Source: Citrus sinensis (lineage: Eukaryota; Streptophyta; Magnoliopsida; Sapindales; Rutaceae). From it: a stretch of 64,000 nt of DNA. Each line of letters starts with the position of its first letter. Positions within the stretch are counted from its first letter, which is position 1. Made by a program: the position numbers and the translations under genes. The DNA lies in contig NC_068564.1 of the NCBI RefSeq assembly GCF_022201045.2, positions 27,743,001 to 27,807,000 on the forward strand, given 5' to 3'. Shown piece after piece: positions 23,101 through 33,074 of this stretch. The notes below the pieces were generated by a model, which saw only the letters and a program-made list of their open reading frames with translations, had not been told where the DNA came from and made no database searches.

Positions 23101-24206
23101 GATTCACTCAGAAAGTATTTTGGGGCTGTTTTTAGAAGACAGATTGCCATTGAGATCTCAAAAGTGCTACTGCTTTATATTTTAATTATCTATTGACAAA
23201 TATTGGTGGAGATGATAAAATTGGAATTTGAACATGTAGATATGGACTCAGTTTTTGTACTTTGACATTTATGACGAAAGCCAACCCATTTTTTAAGTTC
23301 CCCCTTGATGAGAAAGGAGTTGCATTCAAACACATGGTCCCAATTTACGGTCCATCAATGCTTGACTAAAGCTTTGTGATGGCAGGTTGCGACATTTATA
23401 GTGCAGAAAATATTGTTAGATGATGTGGGCTTGGATTATATTTGTACTACAGCAGAGAGGTTTTTTGCAGTAGGGCGAGTTTTGGGGAACATGGTTGCGG
23501 CACTTGCTGAGCAACCTTCTTCGCGGCTGCTCAAGCATATTATTCGATGTTATCTGCGATTGTCAGACAATCCGAGGTGGTTTAGCTAAACAGATTTCCT
23601 TACTGCTCCCATTTCGTTTCCTTCATTCTCTTGCACAAGTTTCTAGTTCAGGTTCTTAATAGACATTTTGTTTGACTGTTCTACCACAGGGCTTGTGATG
23701 CTCTAAGAAGTTGCCTTCCAGACATGTTAAGAGATGCCACCTTCAGTAGTTGCCTTCGTGTGAGTGCCATTAGTAAATGTTTATATTATTCTCTTTATAT
23801 TTCATTACCTGTGAATGAGCTTCAGTCACATGCATTTGAGGGGTTTGGATTCCATATGGTGTAGCTTTAGTTTTTGAATATCAAATGAATGAAATTTTGA
23901 AGGTGACTGAAAATTTGATCCGTATGTCCAATGGGTCAGTTACTCAACTTATAATCTCTTCAAAAGAGAATTATCTCATCAAACTTAGCGCTGGACTTGA
24001 ATCTTTTTATGTTGCTTTCCATTTTTTTGGTTCCATGTGCTCTCGCATTCGCTTTTGGCCCACCCCAACATTATGCTTTTTATCAATGTTGGCAGGAAGA
24101 TCCAACAACAAGGAGATGGCTGCAACAGCTGCTTCATAATGTTGGAGTCAATCGAGTTCCAACACTTCAGGCTGGAACAGCATTTGATCATATGCTGGTG
24201 AGCTGA
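20183..24206 (+). CDS. CNOT9: CCR4-NOT complex subunit 9 (CNOT9/RCD1/CAF40)
   Basis: Exons: 20183-20368, then 21075-21146 or 21192-21263 (alternative copies), 21745-21834, 22376-22418, 22577-22683, 22801-22896, 23386-23576, 23690-23759 and 24096-24206. With one copy of the 72-nt exon the protein has 321 residues and every phase matches. A short Pro/Ser/Gly-rich N-terminus is followed by the armadillo-repeat Rcd1 domain (from about residue 42), with signatures [100 protein letters not shown] and [24 protein letters not shown]9 is a core, conserved subunit of the cytoplasmic deadenylase complex, bridging NOT1 and recruiting RNA-silencing and decay factors. The odd feature is the tandem duplication of exon 2, described separately. 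Confidence 0.95.
21075..21146 (+). other. CNOT9 exon 2, copy A (variant)
   Basis: A 72-nt exon (24 codons, phase 0 at both ends) with its own acceptor (polypyrimidine then TTTTTTAG) and donor (CAG/GTATGC). It encodes [20 protein letters not shown] and then ALIQ. It differs from copy B at 10 of 72 bases and 5 of 24 residues, with the substitutions conservative. The intact frame and splice sites argue that it is used, or was until recently. Confidence 0.8.
21192..21263 (+). other. CNOT9 exon 2, copy B (canonical)
   Basis: A 72-nt exon with acceptor TTTTTTAG and donor CAG/GTATGC, phase 0 at both ends. It encodes [20 protein letters not shown] and then ALLQ, which is the sequence I recall as standard for plant CNOT9. 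It begins only 45 nt after copy A ends, too short an interval for normal plant intron removal. Confidence 0.85.
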
Positions 24207-24659
24207 ATTGGAAGCAAAGCAATTTTTCAATCTATTTGATGCCCATAGTTGCAAGTCCAAACTGCGCAGCGTAGGCTGATTCATAACATTTTCACCTTTT
24301 TGTTTATGTCAATTTCTGTGGTTTAGTGTCTGTAATTAATGGGTGTTTAAGAGAGAGTCAGGTCAGGGGTGAAAACAACAAAGTTGGTTTAATCACCTGA
24401 GTTAGCTATAACTTGTCATCTGCCTCTCATTTGTAGCGTAGTAGTTTGTGATCAAGCTATTTTGTTTTGCATTGAGTGGCATCATGCTCAAAACTTTCAA
24501 ATAATTGTCGTCTTTATTTTCTGTGTTGGGGTGCGTGATGACCCACCATTTACCTATTGCAGAGTTAAAAACTTTGCTGATAAAATAATTCTTTTTTTTT
24601 TCTTTAAACTGAAATTTCTCTCTCGGTGATTTTGAAATGTATGGTGAATTGAACCTAAT
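24207..24659. other. CNOT9 3' flank
   Basis: Non-coding DNA after the CNOT9 stop, up to the start of the AT-rich TIR element. Presumed 3' untranslated region plus spacer. No coding features were recognised. Confidence 0.4.
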
Positions 24660-24932
24660 GGCGGGTGTGTTTGGCACATAGCATTAAACCGCATTATAAT
24701 CTTGTATTAATAAAATACTATACTATATTTGGTTAAAAATTAACTTTCTATTAGACCATATAAAATTCCTAATGCAATACATTCAAATGTCGCAAAAATA
24801 AACGTGTGGGGTAATTACGGTCCATTGCATGGTTGCATGGGGTGTCGTAATTATGCTTCATTGCGTGGAAAAGGGGAAAAGGGGAGAGGAAAAAAAAGAA
24901 GAAAATTGAAGAAGACGAAGAATGAAGGAGAA

Positions 24933-25190
24933 ATGTCCACAATAAGAACGAGACCCCCAAATCCCAGAAGGCCGGAAATGTCCACAACTACCATCTCCAA
25001 TGACGAACGCGACTTCTCTTCCGCTGCCGCAAGCGCTGATTACGTCACCAAAAAACTGCTATACAAGCACCGAAAAGTAGCCATATTCTTTGCATATTGT
25101 GGCGTCCATTACGACGGCATGCAAAAGTATCTAGGCGTCAAAACCATTGAAGGATCTCGAAGACTCAACAATTTAAGAGTAATCAAATGA
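24933..25190 (+). pseudogene. tRNA pseudouridine synthase (TruA/PUS1-like) fragment
   Basis: The open frame ending at 25190 encodes a C-terminal stretch KVAIFFAYCGVHYDGMQKYL followed by GVKTIEG. This matches the start of the catalytic domain of the eukaryotic TruA/PUS1 family (FAYCGxxYxGMQ, then KTIEG). Immediately after KTIEG the frame departs from the family, which looks like a small deletion, and then stops. The catalytic Asp region and the rest of the domain are absent. This is a 5' gene fragment, probably captured by or landed in the surrounding transposon-like DNA, and unlikely to be functional. Confidence 0.6.
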
Positions 25191-25367
25191 TGTGGTATTT
25201 ATCAATTATTTAGTGAGATGATATAATTAGTTCACTCAAAATTTTATAAAGAGTTATCAATTAACTAACAAACGTGACATCTTTTGAGATAATTATTTGA
25301 GATAAAAATTTAGAATGTTTATCATTACTCATAATCAAAGTCACATAACTCTATGAGAAATCACAGA

Positions 25368-25520
25368 ATTTGTAAGAAAGAGAAAGAAAAAAAAACAAAG
25401 GAAAAGAAAAAGAAAGAAAAAGAAAACGGAGGCAAAGAAAAAGAAAGAAAAGAAGGAAACAACAAAGAACCTGAAAGTTCTGAAAATAAAAGAAAAGAAG
25501 CCTTTAAAGAAAGAGAAAAG
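25368..25520. repeat. Polypurine (GAAA-rich) tract
   Basis: About 150 bp of almost pure A and G on the plus strand, dominated by AAGAAAGAAAAAG units, with few interruptions. It is low-complexity sequence and the open frames on either strand are artefacts of it. Confidence 0.75.
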
Positions 25521-26162
25521 TAACAAAAGGGGTGCTTGTAAGTGTTGTTGAATCACATGTATGAGTATTACTTGAATTATTTAGTACATCCCACTTTCTT
25601 AGTGATTATATTATAATTATCGTATTATTTATTATTTTATAGTTATCTTGTGCTATATATAAATTTTTTATTCCATCGTCATAACTCATAAGATGATTTT
25701 TAAACTAATTTTGGATGTTTTAATTATTTATTAATGTTGTAATATTATTTCGAGGTTATTTCATTGAAAATTTTACTTCAATCATTATTTCACATTTTAT
25801 ATATTTAGAAAATATTCAAAAAATAAATGTTATACTGTCGAAAATTTAAGGATATAAGCTTTGATCTTTATAAAGAATTATAATTTTTCAATATTTATAC
25901 TATAAAAATAATATTAAATTTTTAAAATTTAAGACTTCTATATTTAGTATTTTTCTAAGTACTAATAAATATATTTTTAAATATAGAATTTAAATTAATC
26001 ACCAAAAAGATAATACAATACAATGCGATACTAACATAATATAACTAAAAATTAATACAGTATAGTATAGCATCAAACATTATACAATATTATTATAATA
26101 TATTATTAATGCAATACAATATAATATAATATAATATACTTATATTAATATAATATAATATT

Positions 26163-26905
26163 AAGGATGGCAGGAGAGGAGGGGACTGATATCTCCATAC
26201 CTATCCTTGATATTTTGCATATGTGCCCATCTTCTCCCCATCCCCGTCAGAATTGCTTGATGAAATTCATGTCCTCTCCCCGAATAATAATAAGGGATCC
26301 CCAAGAATTCTCAATCCTCAAATAATTAATACATTTTTAGTTTTTTATTTTATTTTAATTATATTAAAATAAAATTTTAATAAAAGTAGACATAAGGTGG
26401 CTGCTGGCTGCTATTGAAAATTAAAAATTAAAAATTAAATTTTATGATTTTGCTTTCACTTTTTTTTTATTAGATAAAAAGTTAAAATATTTGATGAATA
26501 TCATAATAAACAAAAATTTTGTGGCTAAAAGGATCTTATCCGGCCTTTTGAATGTCCTGAACATAAATTTAAGACTATAACTAGTCAATTATACCTAAAA
26601 GTTTAATAATATAAATATTTTGATATTTGTTATTTATACTAATATTTAATATTTTATAATTTAAATTTTATTATTTATTCATTAATAATTTTAAAAAAAT
26701 AAAATTAAAAATTAAAATAGAAAAATGGGGATGGAATGAGGATTCCACCTCCTCCATATCTCTTTTCTAAATAAAAAGCTTGGTGAGAAATCATCCCATC
26801 TCTTCTAGAAATAAAAAATTAAGTATAAAATTATCTCCATATATTTTTTGAATGGAAATTTTTTTTTAAAATCCCCGTCTCATGGGAATTTTTACCATCT
26901 CCATA
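26163..26905. mobile_element. MITE-like element with GGATGGCA ends
   Basis: The left end reads AAGGATGGCAGGAGAGGAGG and the right end, on the opposite strand, GGAGATGGTAAAAATTCCC. The interior carries the CCCCATCCCCGTC and GGGGATGGAATGAGGATTCC motifs seen in the common plant MITE family with GGGATGGCAA ends. It sits inside the larger AT-rich element, whose ATAATATAAT sequence flanks it on both sides. The ends are degenerate and no clean target duplication was found. Confidence 0.4.
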
Positions 26906-26940
26906 TAATATAATACAAGATAATGTGTGAAACACATTCA

Positions 26941-28204
26941 ATAATTATTAAAGGATAAATAACAATAATCATAATAAATGAAGACACCGCAAGGCCACGG
27001 GCTTTGATGTTCTGAATTGGGTGATGCCGCTGTCCAAAGGCCATGCGATGACCTGAGATTTTGCTTTTAAAAGATACCGGACGTGGACTGCAACTGCCAC
27101 TGCAAAACATAAGAAGAGAAGTTGGCAAGTTGGCAGCATTCATTATAAGGATTGGATTTGGAAATAAATAATGTTATGATTGACTTTTAAAACTTAATTT
27201 TAATCATCATTTAATTAATAATAAATGGCATGTGAAATAGTCCGATAATTGGTATTAGAAATCCTAAAAAGATTATCATGTAATTAGTGTGGCAAGAAAT
27301 ACCATAATCAATTCTTTTTTCTTTTCGAAAGGGTATAATAAATTCTTCCAAAACTACCCAAAAAATACATAATTTAATTAATAAATAAATAGAAATTCCA
27401 AGGTTCCTGCACTTTGATAAAACACTAAAAACCTTTAAAAAAAAACTATTATACTATATCGTGGAATACACCAAATAAGCACTCATAAATAAATATCACT
27501 TCTATGACATTTTTTTTTAATAACCGTTAGAATGTCAGGTACCAGAGTACCATGTGATTGTTGGCATATATCAACATTTGGAAAATTTTTATAAAGTTCT
27601 AATTTTTTACTATCTTCAATCTTGATATTTATAGGTATACTTCTAATGGTGAAAAGTAATTTTCCTGAGATTTTGGTAGGTGAGTACATCTCTATTTTAA
27701 CAAAATGAAGAAATCATTGAAATACAAAAATAATTTTATGAAATTTCGTACTTTATTAAAATAAAAGATAACTGAAAAAATGAAAAACAAAATATACGCT
27801 AGTTATATTTGCGTCGTCATTATTTACCCTAAATTCTAAAATAAATAACAAGAATAATAATAATAATAATTACGTCATTATTTGTGTGGTTGTTATTGAG
27901 TGTATATGTTACATTAATTGTAATATAGGGGCTCCCTAATAATAATAATTGCGTCTTTCACAACATGCTTAAAATTTTACTGATGTCACCGACTTCGCAG
28001 TTCGCAGTTCACATTCACTTGTTAAAGAGTTAAAAAAATCTACTTCAAATTTGACTTGTGAATTCCAAGTCTTCCCCTCTCCCTCGTCACGCGCCAACAT
28101 TCCTTCTCAAACTCACAAGCAATTGGAACTTTCTCTTTTTCTAAAACCCCGAGTCTTCAGTCCACTCAACCCGGTGACTGACTCATTGTTTCTCTCAAAA
28201 AATA
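26941..28204. other. Intergenic, AT-rich
   Basis: No gene recognised. The segment nearest 28204 (about 28000-28204), rich in TC and CT, is probably the promoter-proximal and 5' untranslated region of the RNase III-like gene. Confidence 0.45.
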
Positions 28205-30071
28205 ATGAACCCCGAGTCCTTCACGCTCCCACGCGCCACCGTCACCGATTACCGGCTGCTGAAGGAGGCGATGCTAACCTCCCTCCCGTCTCCCGAGATG
28301 GAAGACGCAGTTTTCTACGTGGAGAACATCATCAACTACAACTTCAAAAACAAACGCCTCCTCGAAGAAGCCTTGACGCACTCCTCGTACACCGATTCGA
28401 CGTCGTATCAGCGGCTCGAGTTCATTGGCGATGCCGCCTTGGGCTTGGCCTTGAGTAATTATGTGTTCTTGGCTTACCCTCAGTTGGATCCTGGACAGCT
28501 GTCGCTTCTACGCGCCGCCAATATTAGTACCGAGAAATTAGCGCGCGTGGCCGTCAAGCACGGATTTTATAAGTTCGTCAGACACAGTGCTGCTGCTCTT
28601 GATGATAAGGTATAGTCTTAAGTTTGATTTATTGAATTACTTATCTCTTTTTTTTAATTTGGAAATATTAGTGCAGAGCTTTAAAGTTTCTTATGATCCA
28701 ATGTCTACAGGTTAGGGAGTTTGCCGAAGCAGTGAGCCAAGAAGATAATACGGCTGTGTATGGTGGATCAATAAAAGCACCAAAGGTTCTTGCCGATATT
28801 GTTGAATCCATAGCGGCTGCAATTTACGTAGACATTGATTTTGATCTCCAAAAGCTCTGGATGGTCCGTTAGCTAATTTAAATCATCTCTCAACAGCACA
28901 CTAATACATAATCTTTCTGACTTTTTTTTTTTAGAATTCTATAGTTTTGACTAAAGATAATTGCTTTTGAATGTTTTCTAGATCTTTAGGGGTCTTTTAG
29001 AGCCAATTGTAACCCTTGAAGAATTACAGCAACAGCCCCAACCAGTTACACTATTGTTTAAGTTATGTCAGAAAAATGGAAAGCAAGTTGATATCAAGCA
29101 CTGGAGAAAGAACAGAAAAAATATTGCCAGTGTATACGTGGACGGCAGTTTTGTAGCCTCGGCTTCTTCCGAGCAGAAGGAAATTGCTAAGCTTAATGCT
29201 GCAAGGGAAGCTTTGGAAAAGTTAGCACAATCAATGCCAGTTAATTGTGATGTCTGTGAAATTTTTGATGATATTGATGAGAAGTTTGAGATTGAAGCAG
29301 CCAAACAGAAATTGCATGAACTCTGCGGAAAGAAGAAGTGGCCCAAACCAAGTTACAAGTATGAACCCATGACCTATTAGTAATTAAATTATAATTTTAG
29401 TTAGACTTCATGGAAAATCTTGCGTTTTAACTTTAATCCTTCTTTTACAGATAAATTTGCATCTTCAATTCTGCTGTGAACATATGCATATGATGATGCC
29501 TGCATACAGTAGTTTTATCTCATGACATTTTATACCAACATAAATTTGTGAGTGGGTCTTATGGATACTGTATGTTTGAATTCACAAATATTGTGTTATA
29601 TGCTGATATCAGTATCTTTTAGCTTGTATCAGAATCATTTACATTTGATGTGTTCTTTTAGTTACTTAAACAATGCAGTCCAGCAGTTTAATTCTTCAGT
29701 CCATCAGTGACATTATGTCATGCTGTATTCATTTATTTGAATTGACTAAGTTTGTCTGAATTCTGAATTAATAAGTCACATATACTTGCTCGTCTTCTTT
29801 CATATAACAGTTTCATGCCCTGCATCTTTCTTAGCCTTCCCACCCTTCCATCTAAGATGTATAACCCCTTTTCATCCTTCCTTGAATTTGTAGGATTGAG
29901 AAAGATGAGGGTCCTTCACATGATAAGAAATTTATGTCTGCAGTTCAGATTGCAACTACAGATGGTGTGCTTTTTATCACGGGAGATGAAAAATCAAGAG
30001 TAAAGGATGCAGAGAATTCTGCCGCTTCCATGATGCTTCGTGCCTTGCGTGAATCCACTTATCTCTGCTAA
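28205..30071 (+). CDS. RTL2: RNase III-like protein with two dsRBDs (RTL2 type)
   Basis: Exons 28205-28609, 28711-28863, 28982-29358 and 29894-30071 join in frame to give 370 residues. Residues about 35-175 form an RNase III domain. The signature reads QRLEFIGDAALGLALSNYVF, where the usual first Glu of ERLEFLGD is Gln, but the second Glu and the Asp remain. The distal acidic motif is ADIVESIAAAIYVD. Two dsRNA-binding domains follow (about 195-255, and 285-368 with KDAENSAASMMLRALRES). RTL2 proteins cleave dsRNA and trim rRNA 3' external transcribed spacer and small-RNA precursors in plants. The second intron has an unusual donor (ATG/GTCCGT). The neighbouring branching-enzyme and RTL2 genes are also close together in Arabidopsis chromosome 3, from memory. 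Confidence 0.92.
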
Positions 30072-30534
30072 ATGCATGAATGGAATTAGAAACCACTATC
30101 ATCTGACTGAACTGTCGTTTGACTACATAATACCACCGGCAAGTCCAGTTCTGAAATATATTAATACTTGTATTCACCATTGAGCTTGATGTACCTGTAA
30201 CAGCATTGAATCGCCTGTAATTTTAGTTGGCTTCAATCCATTAACAACTTGAGATTGCTGGGAAAACATGGTGTTTTTCCTCCATGATAATTATTGTTCT
30301 GTACAGATTTTTCCTATTATTGACCTACATAACTGAAAAAACAAAAGGAAGTTGTGTCTTATTGCCAGTAACATCGCTTGCGATTTCCAAGACCAAATGT
30401 GGACGCATAAATGTTTTGTGAACTGTAGCTAAATCTGTGAGATGGTTTCATTGCCTTTTAAGTCTACACATATTATTCATTTCTTTCTATTTACTGAATC
30501 TGATTACAAATATCATTTCTGATCTTGCAATTCC
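30072..30534. other. Spacer between convergent genes
   Basis: Contains the 3' untranslated regions of RTL2 (plus) and the first GT61 gene (minus), which converge here. No independent feature was seen. A diverged duplicate of the stretch nearest 30534 exists left of 33075. Confidence 0.5.
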
Positions 30535-32184
30535 TCAATTTAGAGGACTAGACCGTCCAATAAGTTCCTTTGCTTGAACAACGGTTTCCTTGAACCTCTT
30601 TACATTGATCTTCAAATTCTGGGCATCAATATACACAGCTCTAGCAGCGTAATAGCCCTTAGCGAATACACTTGCTGGATCAGTAATAACTGGATGATCC
30701 CTTCCATAAGTCTGCATGAGAGAGCTCTCCTCTGGTTCGATCTTGTACTCCAAGTATTGCACGCCCATTTCTTTTGTCGGTGCACCGTAGTAATTAGTCG
30801 AAGCCCACTCCAGCCCCAATGGCACCACCTGCACCATCACTGCTCCATCAGGCAAGAACACTTGGTTTGTCAGGCCAGCACCGTGAGCTCCGACCAGAAC
30901 GCTGCACGAGTTCACCAGTGCAGCAAACTTGTTCAAATTTGACATCCTGTTAGGCCTCGTCACAACAACTTCAAATCCTAACTCCTCCATCATGACCACT
31001 ATTTCATTTTCATTCGAAACCACTCGCGATTTCTTACGAGATATTAGGATTAGTATTGGCTTTTCTCTCTTTATCTCGGAGACATTCTTGATTTTCAGAT
31101 TGTAGGATTCTCTAAGGAAGTGCTTGAAGTCAAACGCAGAGTACCCTCCGGGAATATCGGTGGCGTTGAGGGCTAACTTGCCATGGTACACAAGTCCTAT
31201 GACTGCTCCTGGAAAACAGTGAACGGCGTTACCATTTGCAGCTGGATTTATGGCTTCATAATGGGACAAATGGGTTAGAACTTTGCTGTATTTACTCACC
31301 CACCAGGGCTTGTAATCAGTAATGAGAAATTTCAGACGGGATCGGAAGTGGCGGGTGGTGATGAATAAAGGAATGATAACTTCATTTATTTCATGGAATA
31401 CGTTTCCTGTGAAACCACCGGAGGAGAAAACAACTGCCGGGGCATCATGAGTGATACGACATGCAGGGGCGTTTACGTCTCCATTGACTATCTTCACTGG
31501 TGAAACTCTACTCATTGCAGTCCCATCATCCCTATTTGCATACGGTTTAAGTGTCCGATTTACGTAGGATTGAGAGGAGGGTACGTAAATTGTTAATCCA
31601 CTGTTGTCAATTCTAACCGGTTTGTTTACCAGACACAGTTCAGAGTGAAGGTCAGTGTGGCAAGAGAAGCCTGTTGTGTCAAGCTTTATACGATCTTCAC
31701 CTGTACGCAGATTGAAAGATTTTATTACATTGGTTATTAAATAAATAGCTTTACCATAATTGATTTCACCTACTATATTTTTTTTTTCCAAACATATTTG
31801 TACATGAAAGCAAGTTGAGACTGCCAGTGAATTTATATAAGAATACCAGAGCCCAGAGATGAAGAAAGAACCTCTCACAAGTCTTCTTAACAGAAGCTTC
31901 ACGGACTCATTGATTTCAATGGTTCTATCAGCCTTTTTGTTGTGGATACCTCTCCAATCTGATAACTTTTGCTTCCCTTCAAAATGAAACAGCTCTAGTT
32001 AGCCTAGGTAATGAACCAAAGACTCAAAATCTCCGTATCTAATTTTGCCAGGTTTTTTAAGGAAATTACATGACTCAAAAGGTGTCAAATTTGATGTGAA
32101 GAGAGCAGCATAAAGACATGTAAGAATAAAAAGAAAAACGAATGATGTTGCACCAAGCGCCATCTTCTTTTGCTCCTTTCCCAT
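30535..32184 (-). CDS. GT61 family glycosyltransferase, copy 1
   Basis: Three minus-strand exons (32184-32070, 31976-31872, 31700-30535) join in phase to give 461 residues. It is a type II Golgi protein: a short cytosolic Lys-rich start, a transmembrane anchor (about residues 10-30, FVFLFILTCLYAALF), a stem, and then a DUF563/GT61 catalytic domain. Family signatures include VVFSSGGFTGNVFHEINE, WWVSKYSKVL, ILISRKKSR, LVGAHGAGLTNQVFLPDGAV and VQVVPLGLEW. Plant GT61 enzymes of this shape add arabinose or xylose to xylan, or GlcNAc/xylose to N-glycans; the exact donor cannot be read from sequence. The third copy of the GT61 motif HGAGLTN is intact, so it is likely active. Confidence 0.9.
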
Positions 32185-32545
32185 TCCTTGTTCTCTATAA
32201 CTATTTTAGACTTGTATAATGGAGGAGAATTCCACCACACTTAAGCGAAAATAATCATCAGTTGGTGAGTCTATTTGTTTCGATAGCTTGCATCTGTTAA
32301 TGGTATTCTTTTAATGTATTTGACCATGGAAAGGGACAACTTAGCTATATGCAGAATCATTCTGTGGGTAAGTTCTTCTACAGCTTCAGTTTTTATGTAT
32401 TAATTTCTCAGGAGTTGTTAGTATTTGATTCTTAATTGCTTGTTTATTCAATCAAGTTATCATTAGCCATCGTTTACTTCTTCTGGCAAGCCTATGGGCT
32501 ATAAAGACATTTTCTAAGTTTCTCTGACTGCTCATGAGTTTATAT
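32185..32545. other. 5' flank of GT61 copy 1
   Basis: Upstream region of the minus-strand GT61 gene. No coding feature or clear TATA box was recognised. The sequence to the right merges into a duplicated piece of RTL2. Confidence 0.4.
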
Positions 32546-32745
32546 TGCTCATCTTCCTTCATTAAAAAAATCACACCTTTCTTGCTAGAAATTCATTATC
32601 TTAGTCTTCCCCTACTTTCATCTTTCTCTATGAGACATTTAATTATTGATTCTCTTCTCTTTCCTAGAAATTGCAGAAGTGAGAAAGATGAGGGTCCTAC
32701 ATACCTTCAGTACAAGGTGCAACTCCAAATCGTCTGCTTTGTATG
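32546..32745 (+). pseudogene. Relic of RTL2 intron 3 and exon 4
   Basis: The segment from about 32546 resembles the end of RTL2 intron 3 (29786 onward; shared TTGCTCATCTTCCTTCAT-like and TTAGTCTTCCC-like runs). From 32677 it resembles RTL2 exon 4: GAGAAAGATGAGGGTCCT is shared exactly, and a related GCAACTCCAAATCGTCTG run follows. The relic breaks off after about 70 bp of exon and has no open frame to the RTL2 stop. It lies on the same side of GT61 copy 2 as the real exon lies of copy 1, so it was duplicated with GT61. Confidence 0.75.
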
Positions 32746-33074
32746 ATGTAAGTAGTCGTGTTCCTTGTTTATGATTGTGCTGGATAATCCTCTCATGATA
32801 TCATAGTATACCCCTATTGTGTAGGATTTCATTGCAAAATTGTCATCAATAGGAGATATGGTAAGAATCATTAAGTTGGCCTACAAGTAATTGTGTCTGT
32901 AATGGTTGGTTTTTTTACTTGAGATAGGAATAAAGCCCTGTAATAATGCCTACTATATACTTGGGAAAAAATGATGATATGCATGCTGTAGATGATTGCA
33001 TGGGACATTTTTTGCTATATGTATTACTTAACTGCTCATCAAATTACAAGTATCATTTTCGAAACTGCAATTCC
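32746..33074. other. 3' flank of GT61 copy 2
   Basis: Non-coding. The last 50 bp or so resemble the sequence downstream of GT61 copy 1 (shared ACAAATATCATTT-like and GCAATTCCTCA runs). Confidence 0.5.

Larger units (their letters stand above)
24660..26940. mobile_element. Candidate TIR transposon carrying a gene fragment
   Basis: The left end (about 24664) reads GTGTGTTTGGCACATAGC with TAATCTTGTATTAATAAA shortly after. On the opposite strand, the sequence around 26940-26905 reads AATGTGTTTCACACATTATC with TTATCTTGTATTATATTA shortly after. These look like degenerate inverted termini of an element of about 2.3 kb. Inside lie a fragment of a pseudouridine synthase gene, a purine-rich tract (25368-25520) and a second, nested MITE-like element (26163-26905). 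Boundaries and superfamily are uncertain, and no target duplication was found. Confidence 0.4.

Noticed and set aside
25341-25556. Minus-strand frame of almost only Phe and Ser/Leu
   Set aside because: Translation of the purine-rich tract; low complexity.
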